Shown one piece after another: positions 32,764 through 43,597 of a stretch of DNA of 64,000 nt. Source of the DNA: Branchiostoma floridae (lineage: Eukaryota > Chordata > Leptocardii > Amphioxiformes > Branchiostomatidae); NCBI RefSeq assembly GCF_000003815.2, contig NC_049984.1, forward strand, positions 3,412,174-3,476,173, given 5' to 3'. The position numbers and the translations under genes are program-made. Under the pieces are notes generated by a model. The model worked only from the letters and a program-made list of their open reading frames with translations. It was not told where the DNA came from and made no database searches. Numbering within the stretch: the first letter of the stretch is position 1; each line of letters starts with the position of its first letter.

Positions 32764-35662
32764 ATGGCCGACAAAGTGGAGAAAGGCCCTTCCCTTGAAG
32801 GAGGTTCGGGCGATTCCTTGGCCAGTTCTAGGAAACCGACAGAGATCCCGACGGTGGCACAAATGATAGAGATGCAGAACAAGGCAGCCTCTGCTTCGGG
32901 TGACTCCGCTGCAGCTGGGGGAGGGACTGGGACTCCGGGCTCGCCCCAGCACCCCGGGTTCGTGCTGTTCAAACAGGGCGCCGAAGCCCGGCTGTACCGG
33001 GGCACGTTTCTCGGCAAGCCTGCTGTTCTGAAGGTGTTGTTTGTTTGTTTGTAATTTGTGCCTTTGTCTAAACTCGTTGTTGTTGTTGTCGTTGTTTTAC
33101 GTCTACAAACCCTTTCACAGAGATCACAACGCATGTGCTGCAACAGTTATTCTAGGTAAAACAAAACCCGTCTGGACGTTGTTATGCAAATCGAAACACT
33201 GGTCGAGACAAGGAGTTGAAGGACTGTTTTCTTTTTTGAGGCCTTTACCTTTGGCATATTACCTAGAACTCCTGTCGCCACACATGCGTTCTGAACTGTG
33301 TGAGAGGGCTTATCCTCCTTAGCAAATCTTGTTGTACATGTAGCTTCAATACGATAGATAACAACTTTACATCAGTCAGATGATTTTTATATTCATTTTC
33401 CTCCTTCAAGTATTAATGCATCCCAGCTAATGTTGCTTTGTCCGCTATTGTTTTTTCCTGTAGTGTTATATATATATTTTTGTAATGTTGTCGACTTCAC
33501 TCAGTAGTTGCTGACTTTCTCTCTTGTATCTTCCACAATGAAGGAGAGGTTCAGTAAGAAGTACCGACACCCCAGACTGGACGAGAAGCTGACCACCAAG
33601 AGGACACAGGGAGAAGCCAGGACTGTGGCTCGGGCAAGGAAAGCAGGTGCAGTTGTATATTAGTCCCAATAAGCCCCTTCACAAAGATCAGCACACATGT
33701 TGGGCGACAGGAATTCTAGGTAAAGTGTAGGTCCGGAAAAATTCAACAAAACCCACCTGGATGCTGTTATGCACATCGAAACAATGGTCGAGACAAGGAC
33801 TGTTTTCAAGTTCGGTACCTTTACCTTTGACATATTACCTAGAATTCCTGTCGCTGCACATGCGTTCTGATCTCTGTGAGAGGGCTTATGAACTGCAGTG
33901 ATTTAATTTTGCAGCAGGGGGTAAAAGAAGTGATCACAAAGTTTGCGGTAGTGCTATCACAGTTTCAAGTTTCATGTGCAGCGACAGGAAATGTTAGCAA
34001 GAAAGCTCATCTGTGTTGGTATAATCCATTTTTTTGTGTTGAATGACAGTTAGAAACTTCAACAGGAAATGTGGGTGGTATGTCAAAGGTTAAGGCCCAT
34101 GACCTCTAATCAGTCCTCTAGACCATTGTTTAGATTTGCCAGACAAATAATGTCCAGATGTGAACTGTTAATGTCTCAGGGGCTTTTGCCGTTGACACAT
34201 TTCGTAGATTACCCCGGATGTAAATAAAAACAACAATTGCTCCTATCAGAAATTAACCCAGCATGACCTTTTTGCATTGTAAGTCCAGAATTTATCATTA
34301 CAACTATCCCCCTTCCTTTATATGTCCTCCAGGTATCCCCACACCCTGTATCTACTTTGTGAACTACCAGTCCAACTGTATCTACATGGAGGACCTGCGC
34401 AGCGCCACCACCTCGCGGGATTACATTGTGGCCGTGCAGTCCGTCCGCGGCGGGGACAGCTTCCGAGCCCTGCAACCAATCATGGACAAGGTAGGAATGG
34501 TTTATTCAGTTACTGTAAATACCTTACAGACAGTGGCTGGATTTGTGTATCACTTACAATCTCTGCCAGTACTAACATAAAAAATCTTGACATTTGACAC
34601 ACGTTAAAATCTAGTACATGTATATACAGGGCTCGAAGTACAAGGTGCATGTGCACCCAGGTGCACCCAATTTTTTTCAGTGGGTGCACAGGGTGCACCC
34701 AAATATTTTCTTAGGTTTATGTATGGAAAGATATACTAGTGGTTTGCACAAAAGTATACTAGTATACATCATATTCTTGACATCTAAGTGTTAGAAAGAT
34801 AATAAAAATGTCTGTCATATTACTTGTTTAAGAATTTGATAGCTTGTAACTAAGTTTTGTGATTAGATTTTTTTGACATTCTACTTAAATTTAAGTGGTG
34901 CACCCAACAATTTTTTGGTGCACCCAACTTTTTAAGCTGGGTGCACCAGTGCACCTAATCCCAAAAATGAATTTCGAGCCCTTATATATGAAAAAAAAAC
35001 TGTCAATTAGAGATCATTAAGGCACCACATACCAATTAGATCAGGGCTGTCTCCAGCTAGCTTTAAATTATTTCAGGCCCACTAATTGTAGGGAGCGCAT
35101 GTCGTTGATTTTCCTGTTTAAATCCTGATTTTCATCCATTTTATGCACTAAAGTTCAGATTTTTGGATGGATGGGATGAAATTTTTGTCCATCCCAATAA
35201 GCAAATTTCCGTCCCAGGATAGAGGGACAGGTCCGGAGACAGCCCAGAATTAGGTTTTCCAGCTATCTAGTTATATACACTAGCTTGGTATTCATCCTAT
35301 TCTATCTCCGGTTCATTCTTCTCTTAAAGATCGGGAAAACCCTGGCGACCATGCATGACGGTGACATCATCCACGGAGACCTGACCACCTCTAACATCAT
35401 GCTGAAACAGGACTCATCCATGCCGGAACCGCAGGTGGTTCTCATCGACTTCGGTCTGAGCTCGGTATCTCACCTCCCAGAAGACAAGGGGGTGGATCTG
35501 TACGTCCTGGAGAAGGCGTTCCTCAGCACTCATCCGAACACGGAGGAACTATTCAGCATCATCCTTAAGAGTTACACGAGACACTCAAGAAAGTCTAAGG
35601 AGGTTATCAAGAAGCTAGATGAAGTCAGGCTGAGAGGTCGGAAACGTACGATGGTTGGATGA
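32764..35662 (+). CDS. TP53RK: TP53RK/Bud32/PRPK atypical kinase, KEOPS subunit
   Basis: Four exons join to 287 residues: 32,764-33,033, 33,544-33,646, 34,333-34,490 and 35,330-35,662 (TGA), all GT-AG with matching phases. Motifs in order are [13 protein letters not shown] (glycine-loop equivalent), KPAVLK (ATP lysine), [51 protein letters not shown] (catalytic loop), VLIDFGLS (metal-binding DFG), [20 protein letters not shown] and the C-terminal [11 protein letters not shown]. This is the universal Bud32 family, which activates the OSGEP/Kae1 subunit of KEOPS in making t6A37 of ANN-decoding tRNAs; the vertebrate member also phosphorylates p53. The N-terminus before the kinase is longer than in human (253 residues) and Gly/Ala/Ser-rich. 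A poly(A) signal follows 15 bp after the stop. Confidence 0.96.
33106..33313. mobile_element. Long-TIR MITE in TP53RK intron 1
   Basis: The ends pair over about 50-65 bp (CACAGAGATCACAACGCATG vs CATGCGTTCTGAACTGTGTG), leaving a ~90-bp centre. A second copy is in intron 2. Confidence 0.8.
33669..33889. mobile_element. Long-TIR MITE in TP53RK intron 2
   Basis: Same family as 33,106-33,313. Ends begin ATAAGCCC and finish GGGCTTAT, with GGAATTCTAGGTAA and TTACCTAGAATTCC nearer the centre. Confidence 0.8.
34627..34983. mobile_element. CAGGGCTCGAAG MITE, variant, in TP53RK intron 3
   Basis: Left end CAGGGCTCGAAGTA, right end ATTTCGAGCCCTT (last base changed). ATATA flanks both sides (34,622-34,626 and 34,984-34,988). 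The interior is rich in GGTGCACCCA in place of the ACCTGCA of the related copies. Confidence 0.72.
35042..35247. mobile_element. hAT-like MITE in TP53RK intron 3
   Basis: Ends CAGGGCTGTCTCCAG / CCGGAGACAGCCCAG. Flanks AATTAGAT (35,034-35,041) and AATTAGGT (35,248-35,255) are an 8-bp target duplication with one change, the hAT signature. Confidence 0.78.
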
Positions 35663-35676
35663 TGGTGTGACTTTTT

Positions 35677-35682
35677 AATAAA
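35677..35682 (+). promoter_or_regulatory. TP53RK polyadenylation signal
   Basis: AATAAA 15 bp after the stop codon, followed by a GT-rich stretch (TTTGTGTCGAGTG). Confidence 0.8.
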
Positions 35683-35699
35683 GTTTGTGTCGAGTGTTA

Positions 35700-36720
35700 T
35701 GCTTTATTTTGTGTAGGATGTTTTTCTTTCAATAAAAAGTATATCATTTTTTGTGTTAAACAAATATGAGACAGATGTTGTGACATTTAAAGGAAGAATT
35801 GTGTACTCTTAATAAAGTTCTACATTCTCCTCTGAAAACACAACCTTCACAGAGGTACATTGTTTATGCAGGGTTCGAAATAGACATACTTAACTTGCAA
35901 TTTGCACATAATTTTTGAGATTTGCATGTAAAAATTTTCTGAACTTGCAATCTTGCATGTTGAAAATACATGGCCTGTACTGAGGCTCAGTATTTTTACT
36001 ACAGGCCCAGAGGCCACAGTGCCTTTGTTTGTCTGACGGGGATCGTCACCGGTTGTCAGTAGGTGTTATAAACAAATCAAATTCTGCTTTGCTGCAAACT
36101 AACATGCTGATTATGTGGATATCTTTCCAAACTTTGCAGTTCTGTCTATATTTTCATGTGCCAATTTCAGTCCATCAACAGTGACAGAATGGGCAAAATT
36201 CTTATCCATCCAGAGCAGCAACATTCCACCAAAGTACAGAATGATGGATGGTGGCTAGAACATTGCAGTATAGACTAGTTGTATTTTGCATGTAAATATT
36301 TTAAATTGCACGTAAAGAACCTTACATCCTGCCTCATAGAAGACATTTAATTTTGCCTCGTAAAAAATGTTTTGTTTAAATTTCCTGTTTCCTGACCTAC
36401 CCTAGAAAAACCTGCCTTTTTGGGGGATGGGCAGTCGAGTCACATAGTTTCCAGTTAGAATTTTTATTCAGCCTGCTTCCCATTCAAGTGAAAAAAAACT
36501 GCTTTTCGTATCTGATGAACGACATATATATCTATTATGCACAAAATCAAATTTTACATTGAAAATAAAAGTGTCCTCAGCAATGTTAGTTCTACTAAAC
36601 TGTATTGTATCACTAGATTAGAATTTTGGCCAAAGTAAAAAAAAATATAATACCTATCGACCCTAATATTTTCGAGACTAAAACACGAAACACAGCATTT
36701 TTTCTAGTTATTACTTTTAT
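35700..36720. other. Intergenic, TP53RK to zinc-finger gene
   Basis: No gene. A CAGGGTTCGAAATA end at 35,871 suggests a decayed relative of the CAGGGCTCGAAATA elements, with repeated CTTGCAAT/TTGCATG motifs inside. No right end was found. Confidence 0.4.
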
Positions 36721-36729
36721 CATGGCAAA

Positions 36730-38640
36730 GATTAATAACGAGTGATAACATACTAGTCTAGAAATAGATGCAGAAAATGAACATGTTACATATTGTTACA
36801 TGTATTTGTTACCAGACAGAATGTGTGACCTATAACTTTATTTGTATAAGGTAGTTAACTAATATAAGTTACAAAGCAGAGTGATATCAAAAGAAACAAG
36901 AAGTTCTCATTCATTAGCTAGAAGCAACATACTAAGTAGAGTAAGCAAATAACCCAGATAAAATATAAGCAGTCCAACAAAAGTTACTGCCTTTACATTT
37001 TCTATCATGGGCAAAAGCAAATAACGTGATAACATAACTAGTCTAGAAACAAATGTAGGAAATAAACATGCTACATATCGCTATCTGTTACTAGAGTTAG
37101 TTGACTAAATACACGTTCTGTAAGTTGAAGAACAGACTAACATAAATATACACGACTAAATAAAAAAAGTTGAAGAACAGGTTTCATCACAAAATAAACA
37201 AATTTGCAGTCGTTAGTTAAAAGCTAACACTGATTAAAATAGCCAGATAAACTATAACTAGTGTAACAATTGCAAAAAAAGTTCCTATGTTTCTATAGAA
37301 GCACACTGTAAATGATGCTTCATATGCAAAGTTTTTCTCCAAGCCTGAAGATTGATATTCCTATGTAGAGTCGATTCCGAGTCACCGAGAGGGTTTTGAA
37401 ATAATGTTTGTAATAAGTTTGAACTATTCTGAGCAAAAGAATATTTCAGTCACTGTAGTTCTAAATTGTTCAAACAAATGAAAATGAAAGTGTGAACATG
37501 TTTGAACCTATCTATATATGTTGGAAACATTGGGAAATTAATGGTACAAATATCTCTTTATTTAGAACAATTTAGAAACATCTATGTGTTTTTGTTATTG
37601 TTGGAACATGTGATCATATGTTCCAACAATTTGCGTCATTTTTTTCCTCCATAAAAACTTTTATTACCCCAATAAACAAAGCTGCTAAGATGGGCCTTTT
37701 GTTTGGGTCTTGTATTTTTAGTAGACACTAGTGGCTCTTTTGTGAAAAGCTGTCAGACAGACACAATTTCCTGTACTTGGCAGGGATGTGTGAATTGCCC
37801 TCTTCCCAGCCCACTGACCCAGTTTCATCATTTTGTTTCACTGTTCGAACATATGATCACATTTGATCACAAATGATAAATCTATGTTGGAACAGTTTAG
37901 AAACTAACAGAAATAATGGATTTGATGTTAGAAATGTTTCTAACATGTATGAACACTATAGAAAATATTTAGAACATCACACAGATATTATAGATAGTTC
38001 TAAACAGTTACTTATCACATTTAGAATGTTATAAAGATTTTCAAAATGTTGGAACAAAAGGCAAGAAAGACCCTCTTGGTAATGTGGAATCGACTCTAGG
38101 TCAGGAAAACATTAATGGCACATGTATATGTATCATCAAGAACAGTTTCTAATTTTTCAACCTGTTGAACTTTTAAAAAACGCAAAAGTAAATAACGTGA
38201 TAACATAGCTAGTTTGGAAATAGATGTAGCAAATAAACATGCTACATATCGCTATCTGTTACTAGAGTTAGTAGACTAAATACGTGTCCTATAAGTTGAA
38301 GATTAATATTTATCACGAAATAAACAAATTTGCATAAGCTAGAAGCTGAAACCAAGCAGGTTAAAAAAAAAGGTTAACCTCCTTGCTAAAACTAATCAAA
38401 TAAAACAGATAAACTATAACTAGTGTAAGAAGTGCCACAAAAAAGTTCCTATGTTTCTATAGAAGAACACTTGTTTGTAAATGATGCTTCAATGTGCTAA
38501 GTTTTTATACATGTCTGAAACAAGGAGGTTGATATTACTACAGATCAGGAATATATTTTTGGCACATGTGTATCTTCAAGAACTGTTTCTAACTTTTCAC
38601 AATGCTGAATTTAAAAAAAAAGATAGATATCACATGATGT
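36730..38640. repeat. Tandemly duplicated ~1.15-kb segment downstream of the zinc-finger gene
   Basis: GATAACATAACTAGTCTAGA and CATGCTACATATCGCTATCT, followed by AGTTCCTATGTTTCTATAGA and TGATGCTTCA, occur in the same order at about 37,015-37,365 and 38,185-38,560. A weaker third start is near 36,735. The left copy is interrupted by the MITE at 37,366-38,098. Part may be 3' UTR of the minus-strand zinc-finger gene. Confidence 0.7.
37366..38098. mobile_element. 733-bp TIR element, TA-flanked, with paralogous empty site
   Basis: Ends TAGAGTCGATTCC / GGAATCGACTCTA. The interior contains GGAACA/TGTTCC palindromes and no ORF. The sister segment at about 38,540-38,556 lacks the element. The TA target and superfamily (mariner-like) are inference. 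Confidence 0.78.
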
Positions 38641-38960
38641 TAAACTAATATATATTGTGATCGCTGCAGTTGGCACCTAGTTAACAAAATCCCCAGTTCT
38701 CAATGTTTCAGCACTTTTGACAAATGGAGTTTGCTTTGTATCTCAAACAACCAGTCAACTTGAAAAGTTAGCCCCACTATATAGAAATTCAACTTTCAAG
38801 GTCTTTTCAGTGTGTATTTGCATGTGTCTCTTTTAATTACTGAAAGCTGAATCAACTGACTGGAGCTGTCCTCACACATCTCTCCTTCTGTTAGCCCAAA
38901 TCGGTACCCTCAACCCACCATGTCAACAGAACTGTCTGCTATACTTCTTGTGGCTTAAAA

Positions 38961-40055
38961 TTAGGGTTTCCCCCCTTTGTGAGCTTGCATGTGTCTCTTC
39001 AGAGAACTCAAATGACTGAACTGCGTGTTGCACTCCTCACACTTGTAGGGTTTCTCCCCTGTGTGAGTACGCATGTGTCTCTTCAGAAGACTCAACCGAC
39101 TGAACTGCCTGCTGCACTCCTCACATCTGTAGGGTTTCTCCCCTGTGTGAGTACGCATGTGTCTCTTCAGAAGACTCAACCGACTGAACTGCCTGCTGCA
39201 CTCCTCACATCTGTAGGGTTTCTCCCCTGTGTGAGTCCGCATGTGATTCTTCAGTTGACTCAGCTGAATGAACTGCTTGCTGCACTGCTCACACTTATAA
39301 GGTTTTTCACCTGTGTGAGTGCGCATGTGGCTCTTCAGAGTATCAAATCTACCGAACTGCCTGCTGCACTCCTCACACCTGTAGGGTTTCTCCCCTGTGT
39401 GAGTCTGCATATGTTTTGTCAGAGAACACTGCTCACTGAACTGCCTGCTGCACTCCTTACATCTGTAGGGTTTCTCCCCAGTATGAGTCCTCATGTGTTT
39501 CTGCAGTGCACCCAGCTGACTGAACTGCCTGCTACATTCCTTACACTTGTAGGGTTTCTCTCCTGTATGAGTCCTCCTGTGAGTCTTCAGAGCAACAAGC
39601 AGACTGAATTGCCTGCTGCACTCCTCACACCTGTAGGGTTTCTCCCCTGTGTGAGTACGCATTTGTCTCTTCAGATGAAGCAGCTGACCGAACTGCCTGC
39701 TGCACTCCTCACATCTGTAGGGCTTCTCCCCTGTGTGAGTTTGCATGTGAGTTGTTAGAGCACCCAGCTGACTAAACTGCCTGCTGCACTCCTCACACTT
39801 GTAGGGCTTCTCCCCTGTGTGGGTCCGCATATGAATTTTTAGATGACTTGATGTTCTAAACTGCTTGCTGCACTCCTCACACCTGTAGGGTTTCTCCCCA
39901 GTGTGAGTTCGCATGTGAGTTTTTAGATGACCCAGCTGATCGAACTGCTTGCTGCAGTCCTCACACCTGTAAGGTATTGTGGTGGCAAGTCTGCTGTCAG
40001 ATCCACCTTTTGATCCACTGGCGATGTCATAACGGCTGCTGATATTTGTGGCCAT
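38961..40055 (-). CDS. Twelve-finger C2H2 zinc-finger protein
   Basis: One 364-residue coding exon starts at MATNISSRYD in a strong context (AAAACCATGGCC). A splice acceptor (TTGTTACAG) about 29 bp upstream implies a non-coding first exon. Twelve C2H2 fingers with TGEKP linkers begin at about residue 30, one per 84 bp. No KRAB, SCAN or BTB domain is seen. Finger contact positions (-1,2,3,6) vary: QGHT, TSHI, QGAT, QLHR, LVAT, QGAK, ECSK, RDTS, QSQN, RSLR, RSLR, HSSR. Finger 4 has Gln for the first zinc-binding His and is probably non-functional. Fingers 10 and 11 are identical in protein and DNA. It is probably a DNA-binding transcription regulator of a lineage-expanded poly-ZNF family; the target is unknown. 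Confidence 0.92.
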   Translation of the reverse strand: MATNISSRYDIASGSKGGSDSRLATTIPYRCEDCSKQFDQLGHLKTHMRTHTGEKPYRCEECSKQFRTSSHLKIHMRTHTGEKPYKCEECSRQFSQLGALTTHMQTHTGEKPYRCEECSRQFGQLLHLKRQMRTHTGEKPYRCEECSRQFSLLVALKTHRRTHTGEKPYKCKECSRQFSQLGALQKHMRTHTGEKPYRCKECSRQFSEQCSLTKHMQTHTGEKPYRCEECSRQFGRFDTLKSHMRTHTGEKPYKCEQCSKQFIQLSQLKNHMRTHTGEKPYRCEECSRQFSRLSLLKRHMRTHTGEKPYRCEECSRQFSRLSLLKRHMRTHTGEKPYKCEECNTQFSHLSSLKRHMQAHKGGKP

Positions 40056-40112
40056 GGTTTTAGCAAAAGTACTCCAGATCACTGTAACAATAAGACAAAC
40101 CATATCATACAT

Positions 40113-41000
40113 AAGTATTTGTTGCTCAGCTAAACCTTACAACACATCCCATTACAGTTGCCTAGAGATTAGTAGTAGTACTAGTAATGGTTTATTGAGA
40201 AATCTGTATCACTACAGTAGCAGCCCGAAAGCTGAATTTGAAGGTATATACTACTATTACTGACAACAACAATGACATCAAAAACCCACTCCCAATGCCT
40301 GTATCAAATAATGCTTAGCTTTGCATCAGGAAGGCCTGGCTAATGGAGTTATTTACAGATGCAATGGCCATGTTGGATTTTCGGGGTCATTCTGGGCCAT
40401 GCACCAAAACGAGGCTGGACAGGATAGTTGAAAGTATAGGTAGGCCATCTTCAGCGGTAAATTCTGCCCCTCTAGCTTGAAATCTTGCTGAATGTGTGCT
40501 TGTCATGTGTACAACTTAGAAGATATTGTGTTGGACATTTGAACCCAGTAGTTTTAGGAAAAATCACCTCATAATTGTACTAAAGCAGCGTAATGGCAAG
40601 CTTATTTGGAGATTAATGGTTTTCCACTGTAAGACCAGCTTACCTCCTTATCTTTGGATCCCCTATGCTGCGATTTGGGCCCCTTGGGCTTCAACTAGTA
40701 AAGGATACTTTTTTTGTTTTTCTGAGTTACAAATTCAGAAATTTTCAGGGGGGGGGGGGCAGCTCTAAATCCCATGAACTAGATTTCTAGCGAGGGCAAC
40801 ACCCATGAAGTCAGTTCTTTCAGATGCAGATTAACTAATTAACACTAACTTAGTGGAGGCGAGGGGTAGGGAAGAATATTTCATACCTATTGTCCGTCGA
40901 TTACTGGCTGTTAGATAACGGCAATACATTACAAAGGACATCTTTGTGGGCCTTCCTTTAGTTTGCAGCATGTATTTTTATGAGCTGGTCCCTTTGAATG
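40113..41000. other. Non-coding, 5' of zinc-finger gene
   Basis: No gene seen. It would be 5' UTR intron of the zinc-finger gene if the upstream exon at 43,255 is real. Confidence 0.45.
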
Positions 41001-41007
41001 CTGGTTA

Positions 41008-41881
41008 GGCCATACCAATTTAATTTGTTGGTTCTCGGAATCGCCGCTTCTATTTTTCCCAATTTCAAAAAAAAAAAAAAAATCCATGAGGTTATTTGCA
41101 TGTTCATGAGAACTCATTTGCATGTTCGTGAGAGTTACATGGCCCCTTACTGTTGCTGGACAAACTTCGGCTCAGTTACTTTAAACAAAACTTCTGAAAC
41201 AAATACTGGACATGCAAAAACAACTATCACCTGCTTATGTTTTCCTTTGTGTTGTAAATCATCGAAAACCACCAATAGATCGTGAAATTTGTGCTGAAAA
41301 ATGACGATTCGGCAAACCAAAATGGCCGCCATGTAGCCAGTCACAAGTATGTAAATGAGATGCAATTTCATGCAAATGAGCACGCCTCTAGCGTTTTTTG
41401 CTTAAACTGCAGCTTTCACAAAGCGAATAATGAATCAGATGTTTCAGGCACTCTTATTTTTTGGGTGAAATGAAGTCATTTTCTTGTTGTTGCTAACATA
41501 CATTAGACATTATACTATGCTGAAAAAGTTTTTCAACCTTTTTAAAAGTTTTTTAATGTTGTTAATGATTTACTATGATGATTTATTACAACTGTTAAGC
41601 TTTATTACTGTGTGTACTTCTGTAATACTGCACATTATTTTGCATTTGTATTGTTGAAATTTAATATAAAATGTATGCTTACATGCAAATTTTTCATGTA
41701 ATTGTAACTGGATAAGTATTTTGCCACACATATACCATGGTTTCAGGTCTGGAATTACCAACCTGAAACTCTGGACCTGAATCCAGACTTGTTGCAGGTT
41801 TTTTTTTTTTTTTTTTTCGCCCTGTCGCTCCAACTTTTTTCTGAAAAAATCCGAGAACCAACAAATTAAATTGGTATGGCC
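41008..41881. mobile_element. 874-bp TIR element with TTA target duplication (Harbinger-like)
   Basis: Ends GGCCATACCAATTTAATTTG / CAAATTAAATTGGTATGGCC are perfect inverted repeats over ~30 bp, flanked by TTA at 41,005-41,007 and 41,882-41,884. No transposase ORF is present. TWA target and GG start fit PIF/Harbinger. Confidence 0.8.
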
Positions 41882-41884
41882 TTA

Positions 41885-42330
41885 TATAGAATAGAAGGAC
41901 GGACTGAATAATCAGCAAACAACACGACTTGAGTGCATAACGCATATATTTGACAACTTACTACAGCCGTTGTACACCGGGTCATCAGAGACGTCTCTTT
42001 ACCTTGTTACAAGGTACAAGTTGTAAGTTGTAGAACTACCTACTGTTTTTATTTTTGTGAATGCAAGGAAATAGCACTGAAACATAGGGTGACACGTACA
42101 AAAGTCACAACTTTTGTTTTTCTCCCGGACCACCTACATTGCTTTCCACCTAACGTTATCTTTTACTGCTCTTATAGATGCCCCTATGTTGTGAAAAAAT
42201 CCTGGTAAGATCACTGAGTTTACACTTGTAGCTGTACGTGTAGATGTCTGTGTGGAAAACAGACCTTCAACAGTTAATGAACCGCCCCCTGACACCCGAA
42301 CTAATAGAATCCAGATGTGAAGGCGGGCAG
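41885..42330. other. Non-coding, nothing recognised
   Basis: No gene or repeat seen. Confidence 0.45.
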
Positions 42331-42716
42331 GTTTACGCTGAATTCAGAAGAGGGTCAGTATGGGGGGTCCTGACAACGATTTACGCTGAATTCAGGAGAA
42401 CCCCCTACGTATTACGCTAAATCAAGGAGGGCAATTACGCTAAATTTCGTCACGTCGCTACGATTTACGTAGATAAGATGGTTTTCTCTACGAATTACGG
42501 GAAATAAAATAGGCTGCCTACGCCTTACGTAAAAGAGCATGCAGACCCTCTCAGAAGAACCCCCTACGTATTAGGCTAAATCAAGGAAGTCAATTACGCT
42601 AAATTTGGTCGCCTCAATACGAATTACGTAGATAAGATGGTTTTACCTACGAGTTACGGGAAATAAAATAGGCTGCCTACGCCCTACGGAAAAGAGCATG
42701 CAGACCCTCTTTTGGG
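42331..42716. repeat. Phased TACGnnTTACG repeat array
   Basis: About twelve units of ~25-45 bp carry TACGNNTTACG followed by NNAA (for example TACGATTTACGTAGATAAG and TACGAATTACGGGAAATAAA). A ~157-bp block of units is itself duplicated (starts near 42,399 and 42,556). Confidence 0.8.
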
Positions 42717-42719
42717 GCC

Positions 42720-43250
42720 GGGGCGGATTCAGGGGTTTTGAGCATACCTTATACACACCAACCTTTAACCTAAAAGTTTTAGGTTACACCAAAATTTAAC
42801 TAGCTAACCACACAAATTCACACTCCATGTGCAGCTTTAGATCGTCACGACATTTACAAGCATTCATGAAATAATCTTTGATTTTACAACACTGAATTTC
42901 TAGCGATGCGGTAACCTCTCAAAGAGCCTTTCCTTTTGTTTACGGACCCAGAGTCCATCTTCTGGGTTAGATAAAACCAGCCAAACCATGTCTTTTAGTA
43001 CAGAATAGCAAACGTTTTAGACGGCAATTCTTTAGACGTAATGCTTGACATCACTGTGTGAACAGGAAAAACGAAAACATCAAGTTTACGGCTTAGAGGT
43101 GACGAAGTTATCGGGCCACCACGCTGCGCTGTAGAATTTCAAACTCGAGACATATATTCACATTTAGCATTCACAGCCAGATCAACAACAACAACAACCA
43201 GATCTGTACAACGGCTGCTGGTGGAAATAGGTGGAAGTTTTGTGTACGTA
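42720..43250. other. Non-coding, nothing recognised
   Basis: No gene or clear repeat seen. Confidence 0.45.
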
Positions 43251-43254
43251 CCTG

Positions 43255-43345
43255 TAAGGTTTGTTGGGTCAAAACTAAGCAAATACTGTACACGAAACTG
43301 GGATTAAAACCTCGCAAGAAACAACTGGCGGGAGACTCGGTACAG
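43255..43345 (-). other. Possible non-coding first exon of the zinc-finger gene
   Basis: On the minus strand AACAAACCTTACAG|GTACGTAC is a good donor 3.2 kb upstream of the acceptor preceding the zinc-finger ATG. There is no coding evidence and the 5' edge is unknown. Confidence 0.25.
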
Positions 43346-43381
43346 GATCTGTCTCACGGCAGGACGCGTGGTGAGAGAAAT

Positions 43382-43597
43382 GGGCTGTTCCAAAAGATAA
43401 CTGTAGAGGGGGGTGGCAGAGGCTGGATTGGATTGGAAGGGTAGGGTTCAAGCTTCTGGATTTTGAACTAGGGAGGGCTTGAGCTGATTTAATTTTGGAA
43501 ACAAGGAGGGTTTGAAAAAACTCTGCATTGGAACTAGGGTAGGTACAAAACTTGATTTTTCACCTCTTCCACCCATCCACATTTTTTGGAACGGCCC
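43382..43597. mobile_element. MITE with GGGCTGTTCCAAAA ends
   Basis: Inverted ends GGGCTGTTCCAAAA / TTTTTTGGAACGGCCC, with GTGG/CCAC-rich inner parts. Target duplication not clear. Confidence 0.6.

Noticed and set aside
38979-39758. 259-codon plus-strand open frame opposite the zinc fingers
   Set aside because: Antisense shadow of the 84-bp finger repeats; its own repeated peptide simply mirrors the fingers.
38964-39970. CRISPR-like array of 84-bp repeats
   Set aside because: The period equals one zinc finger plus linker and the other strand encodes a clean C2H2 protein.
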